This document shows, in pieces, positions 42,652-54,875 of a stretch of 64,000 nt of DNA (position 1 is the stretch's first letter; each line of letters opens with the position of its first letter). A program made the position numbers and the translations under genes. The stretch spans positions 186,001 to 250,000 of the forward strand of contig NBAY01000018.1 in assembly GCA_002794775.1 (NCBI GenBank). The letters are read 5' to 3'. A model generated the notes under the pieces. That model was not told the DNA's origin. It saw only the letters and a list, made by a program, of their open reading frames with translations, and searched no databases. This stretch comes from Porodaedalea pini (taxonomy: Eukaryota; Basidiomycota; Agaricomycetes; Hymenochaetales; Hymenochaetaceae).

Positions 42652-43554
42652 TTAAATTATTCTTTTAACCTCGAAGAAGGACTGTAGCTTTCTTGATTAG
42701 TTATTGCATTTCAAACTGGTGGATGCCTGATGCAGCGCACCTTGAGATAATATATTTGCCACCCAACAACAGAAAAGAGGACAATAGCTTGGAGCATTGA
42801 CCACCACTTTACACGCGAGTTTGTCGATTCGGCTGTGTCGCGGTGCTTTCGCTCACGGACGACAATATACTCCTGCTCGTCCTTCACAGACTGCAGCCCA
42901 ATCGCAAGTGCGCGAATCTCGCGCTCGATAGGTGCAATTGTTTCTGCAGAAAGGAGCGAATTTATTACAAGAGAATCCAGATAAAAAGATGAACATGTTC
43001 GCACCGTCTTCTCCGACATACACAATCCCATGAACGTTGAAGCTAAATTCAAGATCAACCTAGGGCATATGGGATAGAGAAGAGAGACGCCCACGCACTT
43101 AACCATCTTGTCTGCCAGTGTGCTCATTTGGTTGGAAAAGCAGTACTCGTAGCGGCCATCCTTTTCAGCAGTGATTGACACAGAGCCAGTTGATTGCTTG
43201 ATGTGTTTGCCCAATGCGAGGTTGTCTGGGTCTGCAAGCTGCACGGTTCAAGAACTCGAGATCAGAAATACTCGAGAGATATACACTGCTCCGAACACAC
43301 CCAGAAGTCGATATCAAGGTGTCCTCCTCCCCCTACTTGATATGTTACAGTCATCTTCGATATAGAATCTCAGTCAATGAACTGAACAATAAGCATCGAT
43401 GCGCTCGAACCTGGTCATTTTTGTGCAGATCTTCGAAGAAACACTCCTTCTTGGATGCAGGGACTTCAATCATGTGCGCAGCAGCGAGATGCCATGAGAG
43501 TAGTATTGATAGAAAGGAGGTGAGGATGCAAAGGCTAGAGAATATTCGTGTCAT
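42652..43554 (-). CDS. Emp24/p24-family COPII cargo receptor (TMED type)
   Basis: Single-pass ER-Golgi protein that recruits cargo into coated vesicles. MTRIFSSLCILTSFLSILLS is a signal peptide (cleavage near AAAH). The GOLD domain follows: PASKKECFFEDLHKNDQ, MTVTYQVGGGGHLDIDFW, LADPDNLALGKHIKQSTGSV, GRYEYCFSNQMSTLADKMVK. A coiled region (IAPIEREIRALAIGLQSVKDEQEY) leads to the membrane helix WWSMLQAIVLFSVVGWQIYYLK. Reading straight on gives an atypical tail, but a 59-nt intron with a CTAAT branch site joins a last exon encoding SFFEVKRII, which restores the FF and basic sorting signals expected at the cytosolic C-terminus. That sets the stop at 42654-42652. Divergent from RanBP1 with 252 bp between starts. 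Confidence 0.9.
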
Positions 43555-43806
43555 GTCCAATTGTGCAGGTGAATGGCACATTCGTAATTTCACACACTAG
43601 AACTGGCAGACGTGTCAAGACTGACAGCGCGTCACGTGACTCGCGTCAACCGGCTGAGAAAATTGCACCTGAAAGAGAGTTTGATCGACATAGGGCTAGG
43701 GCGCGTAGCTACACCAAAAGCAAGCCATCGCGGCCTCTTCTCTTTCAACTTCAACTACCTCGCATACAGTCCCTTTCTTAATATTTGTGAACATAACAAA
43801 GCTACC
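43555..43806. promoter_or_regulatory. Divergent promoter p24 / RanBP1 with TCACGTGA
   Basis: 252 bp between two start codons with the palindrome TCACGTGA at 43632-43639. Confidence 0.55.
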
Positions 43807-44795
43807 ATGGCATCTGTTCTAGACCCCGCAAACGATTCCAAGGTACGTCGCTGTCGTATCGTCACGCGCGTTTAACATATATCGCCCATCGACGTCTAAT
43901 CGCGGCGAATCGTCTGTATGTATGCGTGCATATGCTAAATCACTCGTCTGCAGGCCGAGGAGGAGCCAAATGTCGAGTTCGAGCCTGTCATCCGTCTCAC
44001 CGAACAAGTCGAGACAAAGACTATGGAGGAAGACGAAGATGCACTCTTCAAGCTGTACGTCAAGCCACACTTTCTTCGCTATTCATTTTTACAGCTCTGT
44101 GGTTCTGTGTTCTTTCAGACGCGCGAAGCTATTTCGATTCGACAACTCCGAAGGTGCATGGAAGGAGCGCGGGACAGGTGATGTTCGCCTGCTGAAACAC
44201 AAGGAGACCAAAAAGGTCAGGCTCGTCATGCGACGGGACAAGACCCTTAAGGTCTGCGCGAACCACATGAGTACGTACCCGAATCGCAAGTGTGGCTTTT
44301 CATAACTAATGTGTTATTTTCTAGTCTCGTCTGAGATGCGTCTTCAGCCGAATATTGGATCAGACAGATCGTGGGTCTGGAAAGTTCATGCGGACTATGC
44401 AGATGGTGTCCCGGCATCGGAGACCTTGGCTATCCGGTTTGCTAATGCAGAGAGTAAGTATGTTCTTGTGGAGTATATTTTATGTGAGATATTTATGCGT
44501 CACTCAAGATGCCAGTAGCTTCAAGGAAGCCTTTGAAGATGCACAGCGCAACAACGTCGCCCTTGTGCCTACGGAAGCTGCCGGAGAAGCTCCTGCAGCC
44601 CCCGCCACTGAAGCCGCTCCCGTCGCAGCCGAGGCGGAGCCGGAGAAGCCTGCTGCGGAGCCAAAGTCTGAGCCCGCTGCGGAATCAGCTGAGGAGAAGA
44701 AAGAGGAGGAAACGAAGGAGGAAAAGAAGGAGGAGGTGACTGCAGTGGAGGAGCCCAAAACTGAGGAAAAGGTTGAAGAGAAGACTGATGCCTAA
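43807..44795 (+). CDS. YRB1: Ran-specific GTPase-activating protein-binding protein RanBP1
   Basis: RanBP1 binds Ran-GTP and stimulates RanGAP, releasing cargo complexes at the cytoplasmic face of nuclear pores. Five exons (43807-43842, 43954-44054, 44119-44270, 44325-44453, 44509-44795) give 234 residues. The Ran-binding domain covers about residues 20-150: [33 protein letters not shown] written in pieces as [14 protein letters not shown], then [52 protein letters not shown], and [20 protein letters not shown] Glu/Ala/Lys-rich tail of about 85 residues is longer than in yeast Yrb1. A 111-nt first intron follows the 12-residue first exon. Confidence 0.95.
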
Positions 44796-45068
44796 GCGGT
44801 TGGCTGTCCAGCGTCCCGCTTCATTGTTCATATCACAGGGGGAGCAGAGTTCAGACACACCGCGCCACAGTATTACTAGAATCCAACTGTACCGTTTTTC
44901 TCACTGTTCATTTTATGTGGAGGATTTGCATATGCAAAACGCTTGCTCGCCATTGTATCATGGTCTTCGTCAGGACCAAAGAGACAATGCGTTGCGAAAA
45001 GTTACATATACAATGTGTCGGACATACATGCTCCGCTAGGGAAACAATCCATATAGAGATACAGAATT
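44796..45068. other. Convergent spacer RanBP1 / ClpX
   Basis: 273 bp between converging stop codons; no gene seen. Confidence 0.6.
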
Positions 45069-47465
45069 CTATGAAGTTTGCTTGTCCAAAGAGCCCTCTT
45101 CGTCAGCCCACGCAGCCCAGAAAGCAGCACCTCCTCCGCGCGTCCAGTAAAGCGCACCTTGCTCCCTTCGAGCTACTGATTCATTGATCAGAACATGCCG
45201 AACGTTCTTAAAGAAAGAATGAGCCATCTCCCGGTTAGAGACCACTTGAGAATAGTTAGCTTACCGAACCCCTAATATCCATCATTCTCCGTCAGGCATT
45301 ATAGCTTAGACAAGAGTTCCTAAACTCACGGTACTTCATACATTGCATCCAGAAGAATGCTCTCCTGTATAAGAAAGGAGTAAGCTATTTGCACCTAACA
45401 TAGTAAGGAACTAACCAACCATTATGCCTCTCAGTCCTCTGGCGCCACCACCTCGTTCTGCTGCCTGTCGACAGATTTCTCGCAAAGCAAGCGTGGTGAA
45501 ACGTAACTCTACGCCAGAATAGCCGAAAAGGGAAATATACTGAGAGACGAGTGAACCGCGGATGTCCGTCAGTATACGAAGAAAGTCGGAAGGCGTCAAC
45601 GGTGCTAATGTTGTGATCGTCGGTAATCTCCCCATGAACTCTGGTATAAAGCTACGAAGAAAGATTAGTCAACTGACAGCGCATGCGTAAACAGCCTCAA
45701 AATAACGAACCCATATTTCACGAGATCTTCCCAAAAAGCAAACAAGGCAATCAGAATGTAACTGTAATGGTGGTGACCGGGAATCAGTTTACCTGCTGGT
45801 TCAACCATATCCAAAACATTGCTTGAGGCCTTATGGTTGGGCGTAAAAAATGGAACCGAGCTGCTAGATTTGTCCTCTGAGGAGGATGCAAGATTCGCAG
45901 TAAAGCCAATAGACTGCAAGTGGCAGTCAGAGGAAAAGGTAACGGAATAACTTACATAATACTCACCCCTTTGGAAGTTCTCCGCTTCACAATTCCATCC
46001 AAACCCACGAAGGCACCGCTTAAGATGAATAAGATATTTGTCGTATCGATAGAGTATGTATCAGTCCGCGCTGCAACGAGGTCAGATATGATGGGTAAAG
46101 AATGCATAAATATGATGCCTAACGTTCAGTTGCTGGTGGGCGTTGGCCAGACCTTGAGCGGCTGTCGCCACCCATTGGTCCCAAGTCAGATCCTGGCATA
46201 GAAGGCTATACAATTTGGCATGCAGTCAGATGTGTCCAATTCCCTTCTTGAGTACAGCAGAGTTTGTTCACCTTCGCGTGTATGGTCACATTCGTACCTT
46301 CCATTATTCTCAGAAGAGCTTGCTGTACGCCCTCTCCTCCGACATCACGTTGGCCATCCATTCCGCCTGTCCTACGAGCTATCTTATCAATTTCATCAAT
46401 GTATACGATGCCGGTGCTAGCACGGCGTTCGTCCCAACTAGACGAAATAAGCTAAGCAACTGGCATGAGTACGCATCCTAGCCAGCTTGTGGCCTCTCTC
46501 ACCAGTCGTTGGATGCACATATCCACGTCTTCTCCTACATCTGCTGCTTGTTAGTAATACGAGGTCACAAATAGGAAATCCTCATACATCCTGCCTGAAT
46601 ACTTTGGTGAGAACTCAGAAGGTGTCAAAAGAGTAAGAGAAAGACTGACCTGAGTGAAAGATGTTGCGTCGCTTTGAGAAAACGGAACATCAAGAACTCT
46701 CGCTAGTGTCTTTGCAAGCAAGGTCTTGCCTTATGGCGTTCAGCCAGCTTTCACGTAACACAAAATCAGATAAATCTTACCTGAACCTGTGGGGCCTCTA
46801 GAGGCCTGGACGTAAGAAGAGGGCATTTGTGTTCTTTAGGAGAAATCAATGTTACATTACAAGAACGTTACTCTTCTCGAATAAAGGTGGGAAATCTCGA
46901 GCTCGTAACGGTAAGGCATGTGAAGTTGATGTTCGGTACGGATGTGGGAGTACTTGAGCAGGTGATACAGCTGGAGAGTTTAGATGAATTACGATGGAGC
47001 ACATTTGAATCTGAAGAGGCAAAGATCATACCATCGGATGGTCGTTCGTTCCAGGCAGCTGGGGCTTCCGATGCATGCAACTGGGACATATTAGAGCGAA
47101 CTCGATTGTAATGATTGAAGACCCTTGTTCTCGTTTGTTACTTAAGAAACTGGGAGACGGACAGTTTCGCTTACGCCACGGACAGGACCTTCTTAGCATT
47201 CTCCTGGCCGACTACGTACTCATCAAGGTATTGAGCGAGCTGTGGCTCATAAAATCAGATTCCCAAGCTTTCAATTAAACATCATGGAGATCACCTGCCG
47301 TGGAGTAGATAGCCCTGCAGATATGGTGAACGAGGTAGCTGTATCTGCTACGTCCTCTCGTACGTCGTATCCATAATGAGCTTGAGTCCGTAATCCACAG
47401 TAGAGAACGCGAGCATTGTGAATACGATGTGCATTAGCCTGCTGTAATCGTATTCTCCAGACCAT
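45069..47465 (-). CDS. Mitochondrial ATP-dependent unfoldase ClpX (Mcx1 type)
   Basis: AAA+ unfoldase of the mitochondrial matrix. The start [20 protein letters not shown] is Arg-rich and lacks acids, as expected for a mitochondrial presequence. STPRQVI joins across an intron to [22 protein letters not shown], the ClpX N-terminal motif. A Walker A of GPTGSGK type is split by an intron near 46785. The Walker B exon reads [14 protein letters not shown], with [16 protein letters not shown]. The C-terminal part has [18 protein letters not shown] (arginine-finger region) and [20 protein letters not shown] (sensor-2 region). The tail ends [11 protein letters not shown]. No zinc-binding domain precedes the AAA+ module, as in fungal Mcx1. 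About ten introns. Whether a ClpP partner exists in this genome cannot be told from here. Confidence 0.88.
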
Positions 47466-47651
47466 TGAGGTGTTCCGGGTAAATTAAACCGCAGCGTCCA
47501 GATGGACTTGGTTACTTGAGGCTCGAGACTCGAGAGAAGCTAAGGACGTCCCCGGCGCTCAAGTGTTGGCACGTGACAGAGGGCAATCCAGAAAGGAAAG
47601 CGGGTCGAAAAGTCGCAACTCATCCTCTCGCCCGTCAGACTGTTGCAATCC
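47466..47651. promoter_or_regulatory. Divergent promoter ClpX / cactin with CACGTGA
   Basis: 186 bp between start codons, containing GCACGTGACA (CACGTGA at 47570-47576) and a CTCGAG-rich stretch at 47521-47535. Confidence 0.55.
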
Positions 47652-50139
47652 ATGGGCCGTCACCGCTCTTATTCTCGCTCTCCGTCTCCGCGAGCTCAGA
47701 CACATGCTCGATACAAAGAAGACAACAAAAAGCGAGGAAGAAGCAGGAGTAGAGAGAAGTATGATGACGAGGAACGGCATAGGAGGACGAAAGAGCGACA
47801 TAGATCACGTAGTCGCAGTCCTTCGAAGGACGAAGACCGGAAGGAGAAGAAGTGAGCTTCGTCAAAAAGCCTCTACCGTATCTGCACTTTACTGAGTGTT
47901 AGACGAAAGCGCGACAAGTCAGCAGAGCGGAAGGCCCGGAAGGCCGAAAAGAAGCGGTTGAAAGAAGAGGAGGAAGCCCGCCAAGTGGCAGAGTTGAGCG
48001 TATACAGCGCAACTGACAATCCTTTTCATGACGTTAACCTTGGTCAACAATTCCGCTGGCACAAGAAGGCCGAAAAGGAGAAAAAACAGGGCATGTCCCT
48101 CGCCGATGCCCAGCGACGTGATGCCATTAGGAGGCAAGAGGCGAAGGAAGAACTGGAAAGGCTGAACAAAAGAAGAGCAGAAAGAGAGGTAGAGCAGCAG
48201 TTGAGGGAGGAGGAGGAAATTCGAATGCAGAGGCTGGCGGAGTCGGCGCAAATGGCCGATTGGCTAGCGAAAGACGGGGATTTCCAGCTTGAACAGGAAA
48301 GGCGCAGAGCAGGCATTCGCTTGAAGGAAAAGCGAGCGAAAGCTGTGGATTTTCTTGTTCTAAATTTGAAATATGTCAATCCTTCCGAAGACGTAGACGA
48401 TGGCTTGGGGATTGATGAAGCGGGTCTGGAAATCGACTTGGACGAGCCATACGCCATTCTTGAAGTGCGTCTACTTTTCATCTTCTTTCGGACAGACCGT
48501 AACGGATAGACCCTCACAGAATTTATCCCTTGAACAAACGGAGGAGCTACATGACGATATTGAACGATACCTCACGCTCGAGCAGTCGGAGATTAATATC
48601 GATTTTTGGACAGTGAGTGCAGGTCTCTGTCCTCTATCTCTTCAGACTGTATACTGATTTGAGATTGTGTAGAACATGATGGTTGTCTGCAAAGACTGGC
48701 TTGAAAAACTTCAAGCAGATCGCGATAGAGGGGCTAATGTTGTGGCTGTTGTCCAAAATGACGTTTCTGCAATTTTGAACGGGAAAACCCTTGAGCAACT
48801 GTCGCATCTACAGCGCCAGATCCAAGCCAAGCTAGGAAGCGGTGAACCTATCGATGTCGACTACTGGGAAGGCTTACTGAAGAGCCTACTTGTCTGGAAG
48901 GCCAAGGTAAGTAGATTTTACAAATGCCTTCTTCAAAGGTGCCCGTTCTGACCCTTCCCCAGGCGAAGTTGAAGGACCTTCATGAAGTAGTGGTCCGTAA
49001 CCGATTAGAGCAGTTGCGTAAACGTCAACGCGATGAGGCGCTTTTGGCACAAGAGGAACTCCTTGCGGGAGTTGTCAAGAATGCCTCAAGATCTTGGGGT
49101 GGTGATTTGCGTGCTGAAGCCGTTGCGCAACCGACAGTGGAAGCAAGTGCTGAACTTCAAGAAACGCCGGAGCCATACGAACGCTCAATGAGCCCAGCAC
49201 TGCTTGACATCAGAAAGCTACCTTACGACGACCGGCAAACTCGCGTGATCTCAGAAAAGGAAGATCTCCTAGCCTTGGTGAGTAGGCCCTTCGTCGGCTG
49301 GTGATCTCATATGGATTTTGCTGACTGACTTGTTTTAGCTCGAATTGCGACGTAATGTTGCTGCTTCACGGTTTGTTCCTAAGCAAACTACGGAAGCAAC
49401 CGAGGCACAGGATGCTGCAGCTCCTAGTGGTGCCGACCTGGACTCCGAAGCTCTGTACCGGGCGGAGGCCGAGAAGGAGCTGGACGAAGAAGAGGAGCTT
49501 TTCAATCTCGAAGAGACTATTACCAATCCGACGACATACAATTGGGAAGACAAATACCGCCCTCGGAAGCCAAGATACTTCAATCGCGTGCACACTGGTT
49601 ACGAATGGAACAAGTACAATCAAACACATTATGAGTACGTTATTCTGTGTGACTAGGTGTCAAACCTGCTCGCTTACCTCTTTTACTTTTCCAGTACTGA
49701 CAACCCACCGCCGAAGGTTGTCCAAGGATATAAGGTGTGCAGCTCTTTTTTTCTGTTTGAAAGATTTCATCATTCACCTTTCTACAGTTCAACATCTTTT
49801 ACCCAGACCTTATCGACAAATCCAAGGCCCCCACGTACAAAATTGTCAAGGAACCTGGAAACGATGAGACTGTTCTGCTGTACTTCACTGCCGGTCCTCC
49901 GTACGAGGATATCGCATTTCGGATAGTAAATCGTGACTGGGAGTATTCACACAAACGGTACGACATAAATGGTTACGTTTACAAGTTGCTGACCCTATCT
50001 CTACTATAGCGGCTTCCGTAGTAGCTTTGACCGTGGCTGTCTCTCCTTATGGTTCAACTTCCGCAGAAATGTGAGTTGTTCAGGCTATTTTGCAGAAGTG
50101 TGATGCTGACCAGTTCTTTATCAGTTCTATCGCAAATAG
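47652..50139 (+). CDS. Splicing factor cactin
   Basis: Cactin associates with the spliceosome and is needed for accurate splicing of a subset of introns in yeast, plants and animals. The N-terminus is RS-rich (MGRHRSYSRSPSPRAQTHAR) followed by a basic charged helix. Cactin mid-domain: TDNPFHDVNLGQQFRWHKK, MADWLAKDGDFQLEQERRRA, AVDFLVLNLKYVNP, then IPLEQTEELHDDIERYLTLE and DYWEGLLKSLLVWKAKAKL. The highly conserved C-terminal domain is NWEDKYRPRKPRYFNRVHTG, YEWNKYNQTHYDTDNPPPKV, QGYKFNIFYPDLIDKSKAPT and GFRSSFDRGCLSLWFNFRRN, ending FYRK. The final exon is only five codons including stop (50125-50139). Several introns of about 50-65 nt. Confidence 0.94.
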
Positions 50140-50472
50140 CAGACTTGCTGTAGTTGTTCGCTTGACCACCCGTACTTTGCATATGTTGTCACTACTTCTG
50201 TCAATGTACACGTATTGTCCGTACTGTATCCTTAGTCTCGGCCATTTGGAAATATGTCGGAACGCTTACTGAGTTCAGGAGTGAGCGATGACGCGTGACG
50301 GTATAGCTGTATAACGTAATGAGAAATAAGTCTGATTATTATGTGCCTCACGTGACTTATTAACCCGCTACATCCACCTGTACTTTCGAGTCTCGACTCC
50401 TACCTTCACCAAAATTTCATTCCCCATCTCACTGCTTTTGACTCTTCTTCAATTCTCTGTAACAAATAGAGC
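50140..50472. promoter_or_regulatory. Intergenic cactin / UBA1 with TCACGTGA
   Basis: 333-bp tandem spacer. TCACGTGA occurs at 50348-50355, 118 bp before the UBA1 ATG, followed by a pyrimidine-rich leader (about 50390-50460). No gene seen. Confidence 0.5.
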
Positions 50473-53400
50473 ATGTCTAACCTTGCTGCTATGGATGTGG
50501 ACGAGGCTCAAATTGATGAGGGATTGTATTCGCGACAGCTGTGAGTGTTGTGCCACACCTTCTTGCAATGCTCTTACTCGTTATTTAAGATACGTCCTCG
50601 GCCATGAAGGTCAGTATACGCGTGTCGCATATAACAATGCTGATTGTAATCAATGTTTGATGTAGCCATGAAGAAGATGGCGTCCTCCAATGTACTCATT
50701 GTCGGGGTTCAGGGCTTAGGCGCCGAGATTGGTGTGTGCATACAGTTTGTTGTGGCGTCATGAGCTCAGTTGTGTACTCGATATTCCAGCCAAGGATGTC
50801 GTTTTAGCTGGCGTCAAGTCTGTCACTATCTTCGACCCAGAGCCGGTGACGATTCAAGACTTGAGCTCGCAGGTTTGATTGACTTGATTCCGTATGCGAT
50901 ACACGCATATATGCTCACCGTTTCTGATAGTTCTTGCTAAGGGAGGAGGATGTCGGGAAGTCCCGTGCTGAGGTCACAGTTCCGCGCCTGGCAGAGCTGA
51001 ATGCATACGTGCCCGTCCGCAACCTGGGTGGTAAAGCTGGCCAAGAGATCTCGGTAGACCTGGTCAAGGATTTCCAGGCATGTCCGTTGCCCTTCTTACT
51101 AATTTATTGGCTTACATCACTTGTACAGGCTGTTGTGCTTTGTGGAGTCCCGCTTGCCAAGCAGCTCGAAATCAATGACTGGACACACGACAACGGTGTA
51201 CATTTTATTGCGACGGAGACTCGTGGTTTGTTCGGGTGGGTAATGCACTTCCACGGATTAGGGAATATAACTGATTTCATATCCATGATTTAGATCAGTA
51301 TTCAATGACTTTGGTCCCAAGTTTACTTGTGTGGACCCTACCGGAGAACAACCTCTCAGTGGCATGATCGCGTCAATCGACAAGGTGATTGTCATCTTTA
51401 AAACGATATCCCCGTTCTCTAAGTCTTATTAATAATAGGACGAGGTAGGTGTGGTGACATGCCTCGAAGAAACTCGTCACGGTCTCGAAGATGGAGATTT
51501 CGTTACTTTTTCCGAAGTCAAAGGCATGGAGGAACTCAACGGCTGCGAGCCCTTGAAAGTTACCATCAAAGGCCCTTATACATTTAGCATTGGCGATACC
51601 TCAAAGTTTGGCGACTATGTCTCCGGAGGTATTTTTACTCAGGTTAAAATGCCGAAGATTATCAACTTCGTAAGTCGAAACATCGAAACCAATTGTTCTC
51701 AGAAGAGACTGAGTCCTTGCTTGTGTAGAAAACTCTTCGGGAATCGCTGCAGTCACCTGAGCTCTTCATGACGGATTTCGCCAAGTTTGATCGTCCAGCT
51801 ACGCTACATGCAGGGTTCCAGGCACTATCTGAGTTCCGCGCCCAACACAATCGCTTCCCTCGTGTACGCAATACGGATGATGCGACTGCACTTATTGCAA
51901 TCGCGAAGAAGCTTGGCTCTGATTTGGACAAGAAAGTTCTGTCCGAGTTAGCCTTCCAAGCCACTGGCGACCTTGCTCCTATGAATGCTGTCATCGGCGC
52001 ATTTGTGGCCCAAGAGGTTTTGAAGAGCGTGTCGGCGAAGTTTCACCCACTGGTCCAGAACATGTACTTCGACTCTCTCGAGTCTTTGCCATCTACTTTG
52101 CCGAGCGAGCAAGATTGCCAGCCTGTGGGCGGTAGATACGACTCACAGATTGCTGTGTTTGGAAAAGCATTCCAGGAGAAAATATCGAATCATAGACAAT
52201 TCCTTGTTGGTTCGGGTGCGATTGGTTGTGAGATGCTGAAGAATTGGAGCATGATGGGTCTTGCTACCGGACCGAAGGGGGTCATCCACGTCACGGACTT
52301 GGACACGATTGAGAAGAGCAATTTGAACAGACAGTTCTTGTTCCGTGCGAAGGACTTGGGTAAATTCAAATCGGAGATCGCGGCGGCGGCGGTCGCTGAG
52401 ATGAACCCTGACTTGAAGGGCCATATTCTCTGCAAGCAGGAACCTGTAGGCGACAACACTGAGAGTGCGTTCGTTTCATACTTATCTTAGATGTCAACAC
52501 CTGACCTGTTGTTAGATATCTATACCAAAGACTTCTTTGCCGGCGTGGACGGAGTGACGAATGCATTAGATAACGTCAAAGCACGTATGTCGCGTGCTCT
52601 CAAGTTTCCACTTTACTTATCAGCTGATTTCTCGCCCTTGAAGGACAATACATGGATCGCCGTTGTGTCTTCTATGAGAAGCCTCTTCTCGAATCTGGCA
52701 CTCTGGGCACAAAGGGAAATACTCAGGTCATTATTCCGCACCTGACGGAATCCTACTCTTCATCGCAGGATCCACCTGAAAAGCAGACTCCAGTTTGCAC
52801 CGTTAAGAATTTCCCAAATGCCATTGAACACACGATTGAAGTATGTGTCTTGAAATCTACAGAAATCTGCTTCCTGACTGATTTTCCTTTAGTGGAGCCG
52901 TTCGATGTTCGACAGCCTGTTTGTCACGCCTCCAAAGGCCGTCAACTCATACCTCACCGAACCGAACTACGTGGAGGACCTGAAGCACACTGGGCAACAG
53001 CGGGAGCAAGTATCGCAGATCGTTTCGTATCTAGTCAAGAACAAGCCGTTGACCATTGAAGAATGCATCGGCTGGGCTCGGATGCAGTTTGAAGAGAAAT
53101 TCAACAACGACATTCGTCAATTGCTTTTCAGCCTACCAAAAGACGCCGTTACTTCCTCAGGGCAGCCTTTCTGGAGCGGTCCCAAGCGGGCTCCCGAACC
53201 GTTGACATTTAACCCAGAAGACGTGCGTCTGAAATTTTATATGTGACGGATTCATGTGCTGAGACGAAGTACAGCCGACCCATCTTCAGTTCATAATTGC
53301 TGCAGCAAACCTGCATGCTTACAACTATGGTCTACGGGGTGACACTGAAGCCGCAATCTTCAAGAAAGTGGCAAGTTCCATTGCGACACCCAAATTTGTT

Positions 53401-54274
53401 CCCAGGAGCGGGGTAAAGATCCAGATCAATGATAACGACCCTGCTCCGGACGCTGGTGGTTCTGGTAATGTGTTCTCTTGAACTTTGATTGTTCAGTTGA
53501 ACTAACTTTAAGTAGGCGATGATGTGAGTGACCTCGTGAAGCAGTTGCCCGCGGCCTCGACCTTTGCCGGTTATCGCATGAATCCGGTAGAGTTCGAGAA
53601 GGATGACGACACGAACCATCACATCGATTTCATCACGGCCGCTTCTAACCTTCGGGCGATGAACTACAATATTCCGATCGCATCTCGTCACCAAACTAAG
53701 CAGATTGCAGGGAAGATTATCCCTGCGATTGCGACTACTACGTCGTTGGTGACTGGGCTCGTGTGCCTGGAGCTCTACAAGATCATAGAAGGGAAGAACA
53801 AGCTCGAAGACTACAAAAACGGGTTCGTCAACTTAGCTTTACCATTCTTCGGGTTCTCCGAGCCTATCGCTGCAAAGAAGAGCAAGTACAATGAAATAGA
53901 GTGGACCCTGTGGGATCGCATCGAATTCAAGACGGAGCCGACACTACAGGAATTCATCGACACTTTCAAAAAGGAGCACAACCTCGATGTGAGCATGGTC
54001 AGCCAGGACACGAGTCTGCTCTGGAGTTCTTTCCTGCCGAAGGCGAAGGTTAGTCCTCAAGCATCATCGCGGTATAAAAGTTGGTAACTGACAGGTGCTT
54101 GCGCAGAAGGACGGCCGGATGCAGAAGAAGATTAGCGAGGTGGTTGAGATGATCAGCAAGAAGCCTCTGCCAGACTGGAAGAAACAACTTATTCTCGAAG
54201 TGATTGTAATGGATGAAGAGATGGAGGACGTCGAAGTGCCGTTCATTGTAATCAATGTTGACCGGAAGGCGTAA
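50473..54274 (+). CDS. UBA1: Ubiquitin-activating enzyme E1
   Basis: E1 adenylates ubiquitin with ATP and carries it as a thioester to E2 enzymes. Many small exons in the first third, then larger ones. The start is [41 protein letters not shown] is the E1 signature. Inactive adenylation half: [19 protein letters not shown]. Active adenylation half: [20 protein letters not shown] and [18 protein letters not shown] with the catalytic Asp/Arg region. The catalytic-cysteine site is [25 protein letters not shown]-type crossover follows at [15 protein letters not shown] and [19 protein letters not shown]. The C-terminal ubiquitin-fold domain begins near [13 protein letters not shown] and ends [12 protein letters not shown]. 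Length (about 1,010 residues) is normal. The exon junction NTE/NIYTKDFF uses an intron at about 52462-52516. Confidence 0.97.
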
Positions 54275-54875
54275 GGATAATGACAGAAGTAGTTACTGAT
54301 CACATGTAAAACGGATTGTAATGCTGTAGACGGCTCTCCATACATTTTTATTTCTCACCAAGATTCAGTGCAGCCACGAAAATGAGTCAGTGAATGGGCC
54401 CGGACTGCGGAGTCAAGGTCCGTCCGTCCTGTACGTCACGTGCGTGGCTTACGTAGTAAAATTCTTCAGACGGTCACTCTTTCCCTACTACGACCATCTC
54501 GCCGGAAGTCGTCGTCGCTTTCGCCCACTCTGTGCTCGACTGTCGACGTCGGCAACGCGCTCCTCAGCCCCGTTTCTCCCTCTAGAGTCTCTTCAGAGGC
54601 ATCTCCTTTGCTCTAAGGCAATCCCAAAAGGCACGCCTTCGTTGCGCGTTTGCCATTCAGGTTCCTCTTTCGATCGATCTCATCCTTCGGCCTTTGACGA
54701 CTATCTTCACGACCTTTCTTCTCTCTTTCGCTTTTTTTCTTTTCCCTGATTTTCTGCTTGGCAATTTCGCCACCACTACATCTAGATACCTGAGCCACGT
54801 CCTTCAAGTCGCAGCTGACCGTCATTGACTTGTCCGGCGCTTGGCCACGTTCTCCTTCCCGTCTCAGTCCAGCAG
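54275..54875. promoter_or_regulatory. Intergenic UBA1 / cyclin: promoter and long pyrimidine-rich leader
   Basis: 601 bp. TCACGTGC is at 54436-54443. From about 54470 to 54830 the + strand is C/T-rich and open in one frame, but the peptide is Ser/Arg/Phe/Leu low-complexity, so it is taken as 5' leader. Confidence 0.45.

Noticed and set aside
42711..42735. p24 C-terminus ending HPPV
   Set aside because: A 59-nt intron restores the canonical FFEVKR tail, so the read-through ending is not the likely product.
54390..54749. 119-codon frame before the cyclin
   Set aside because: Pyrimidine-rich low-complexity leader without motifs.
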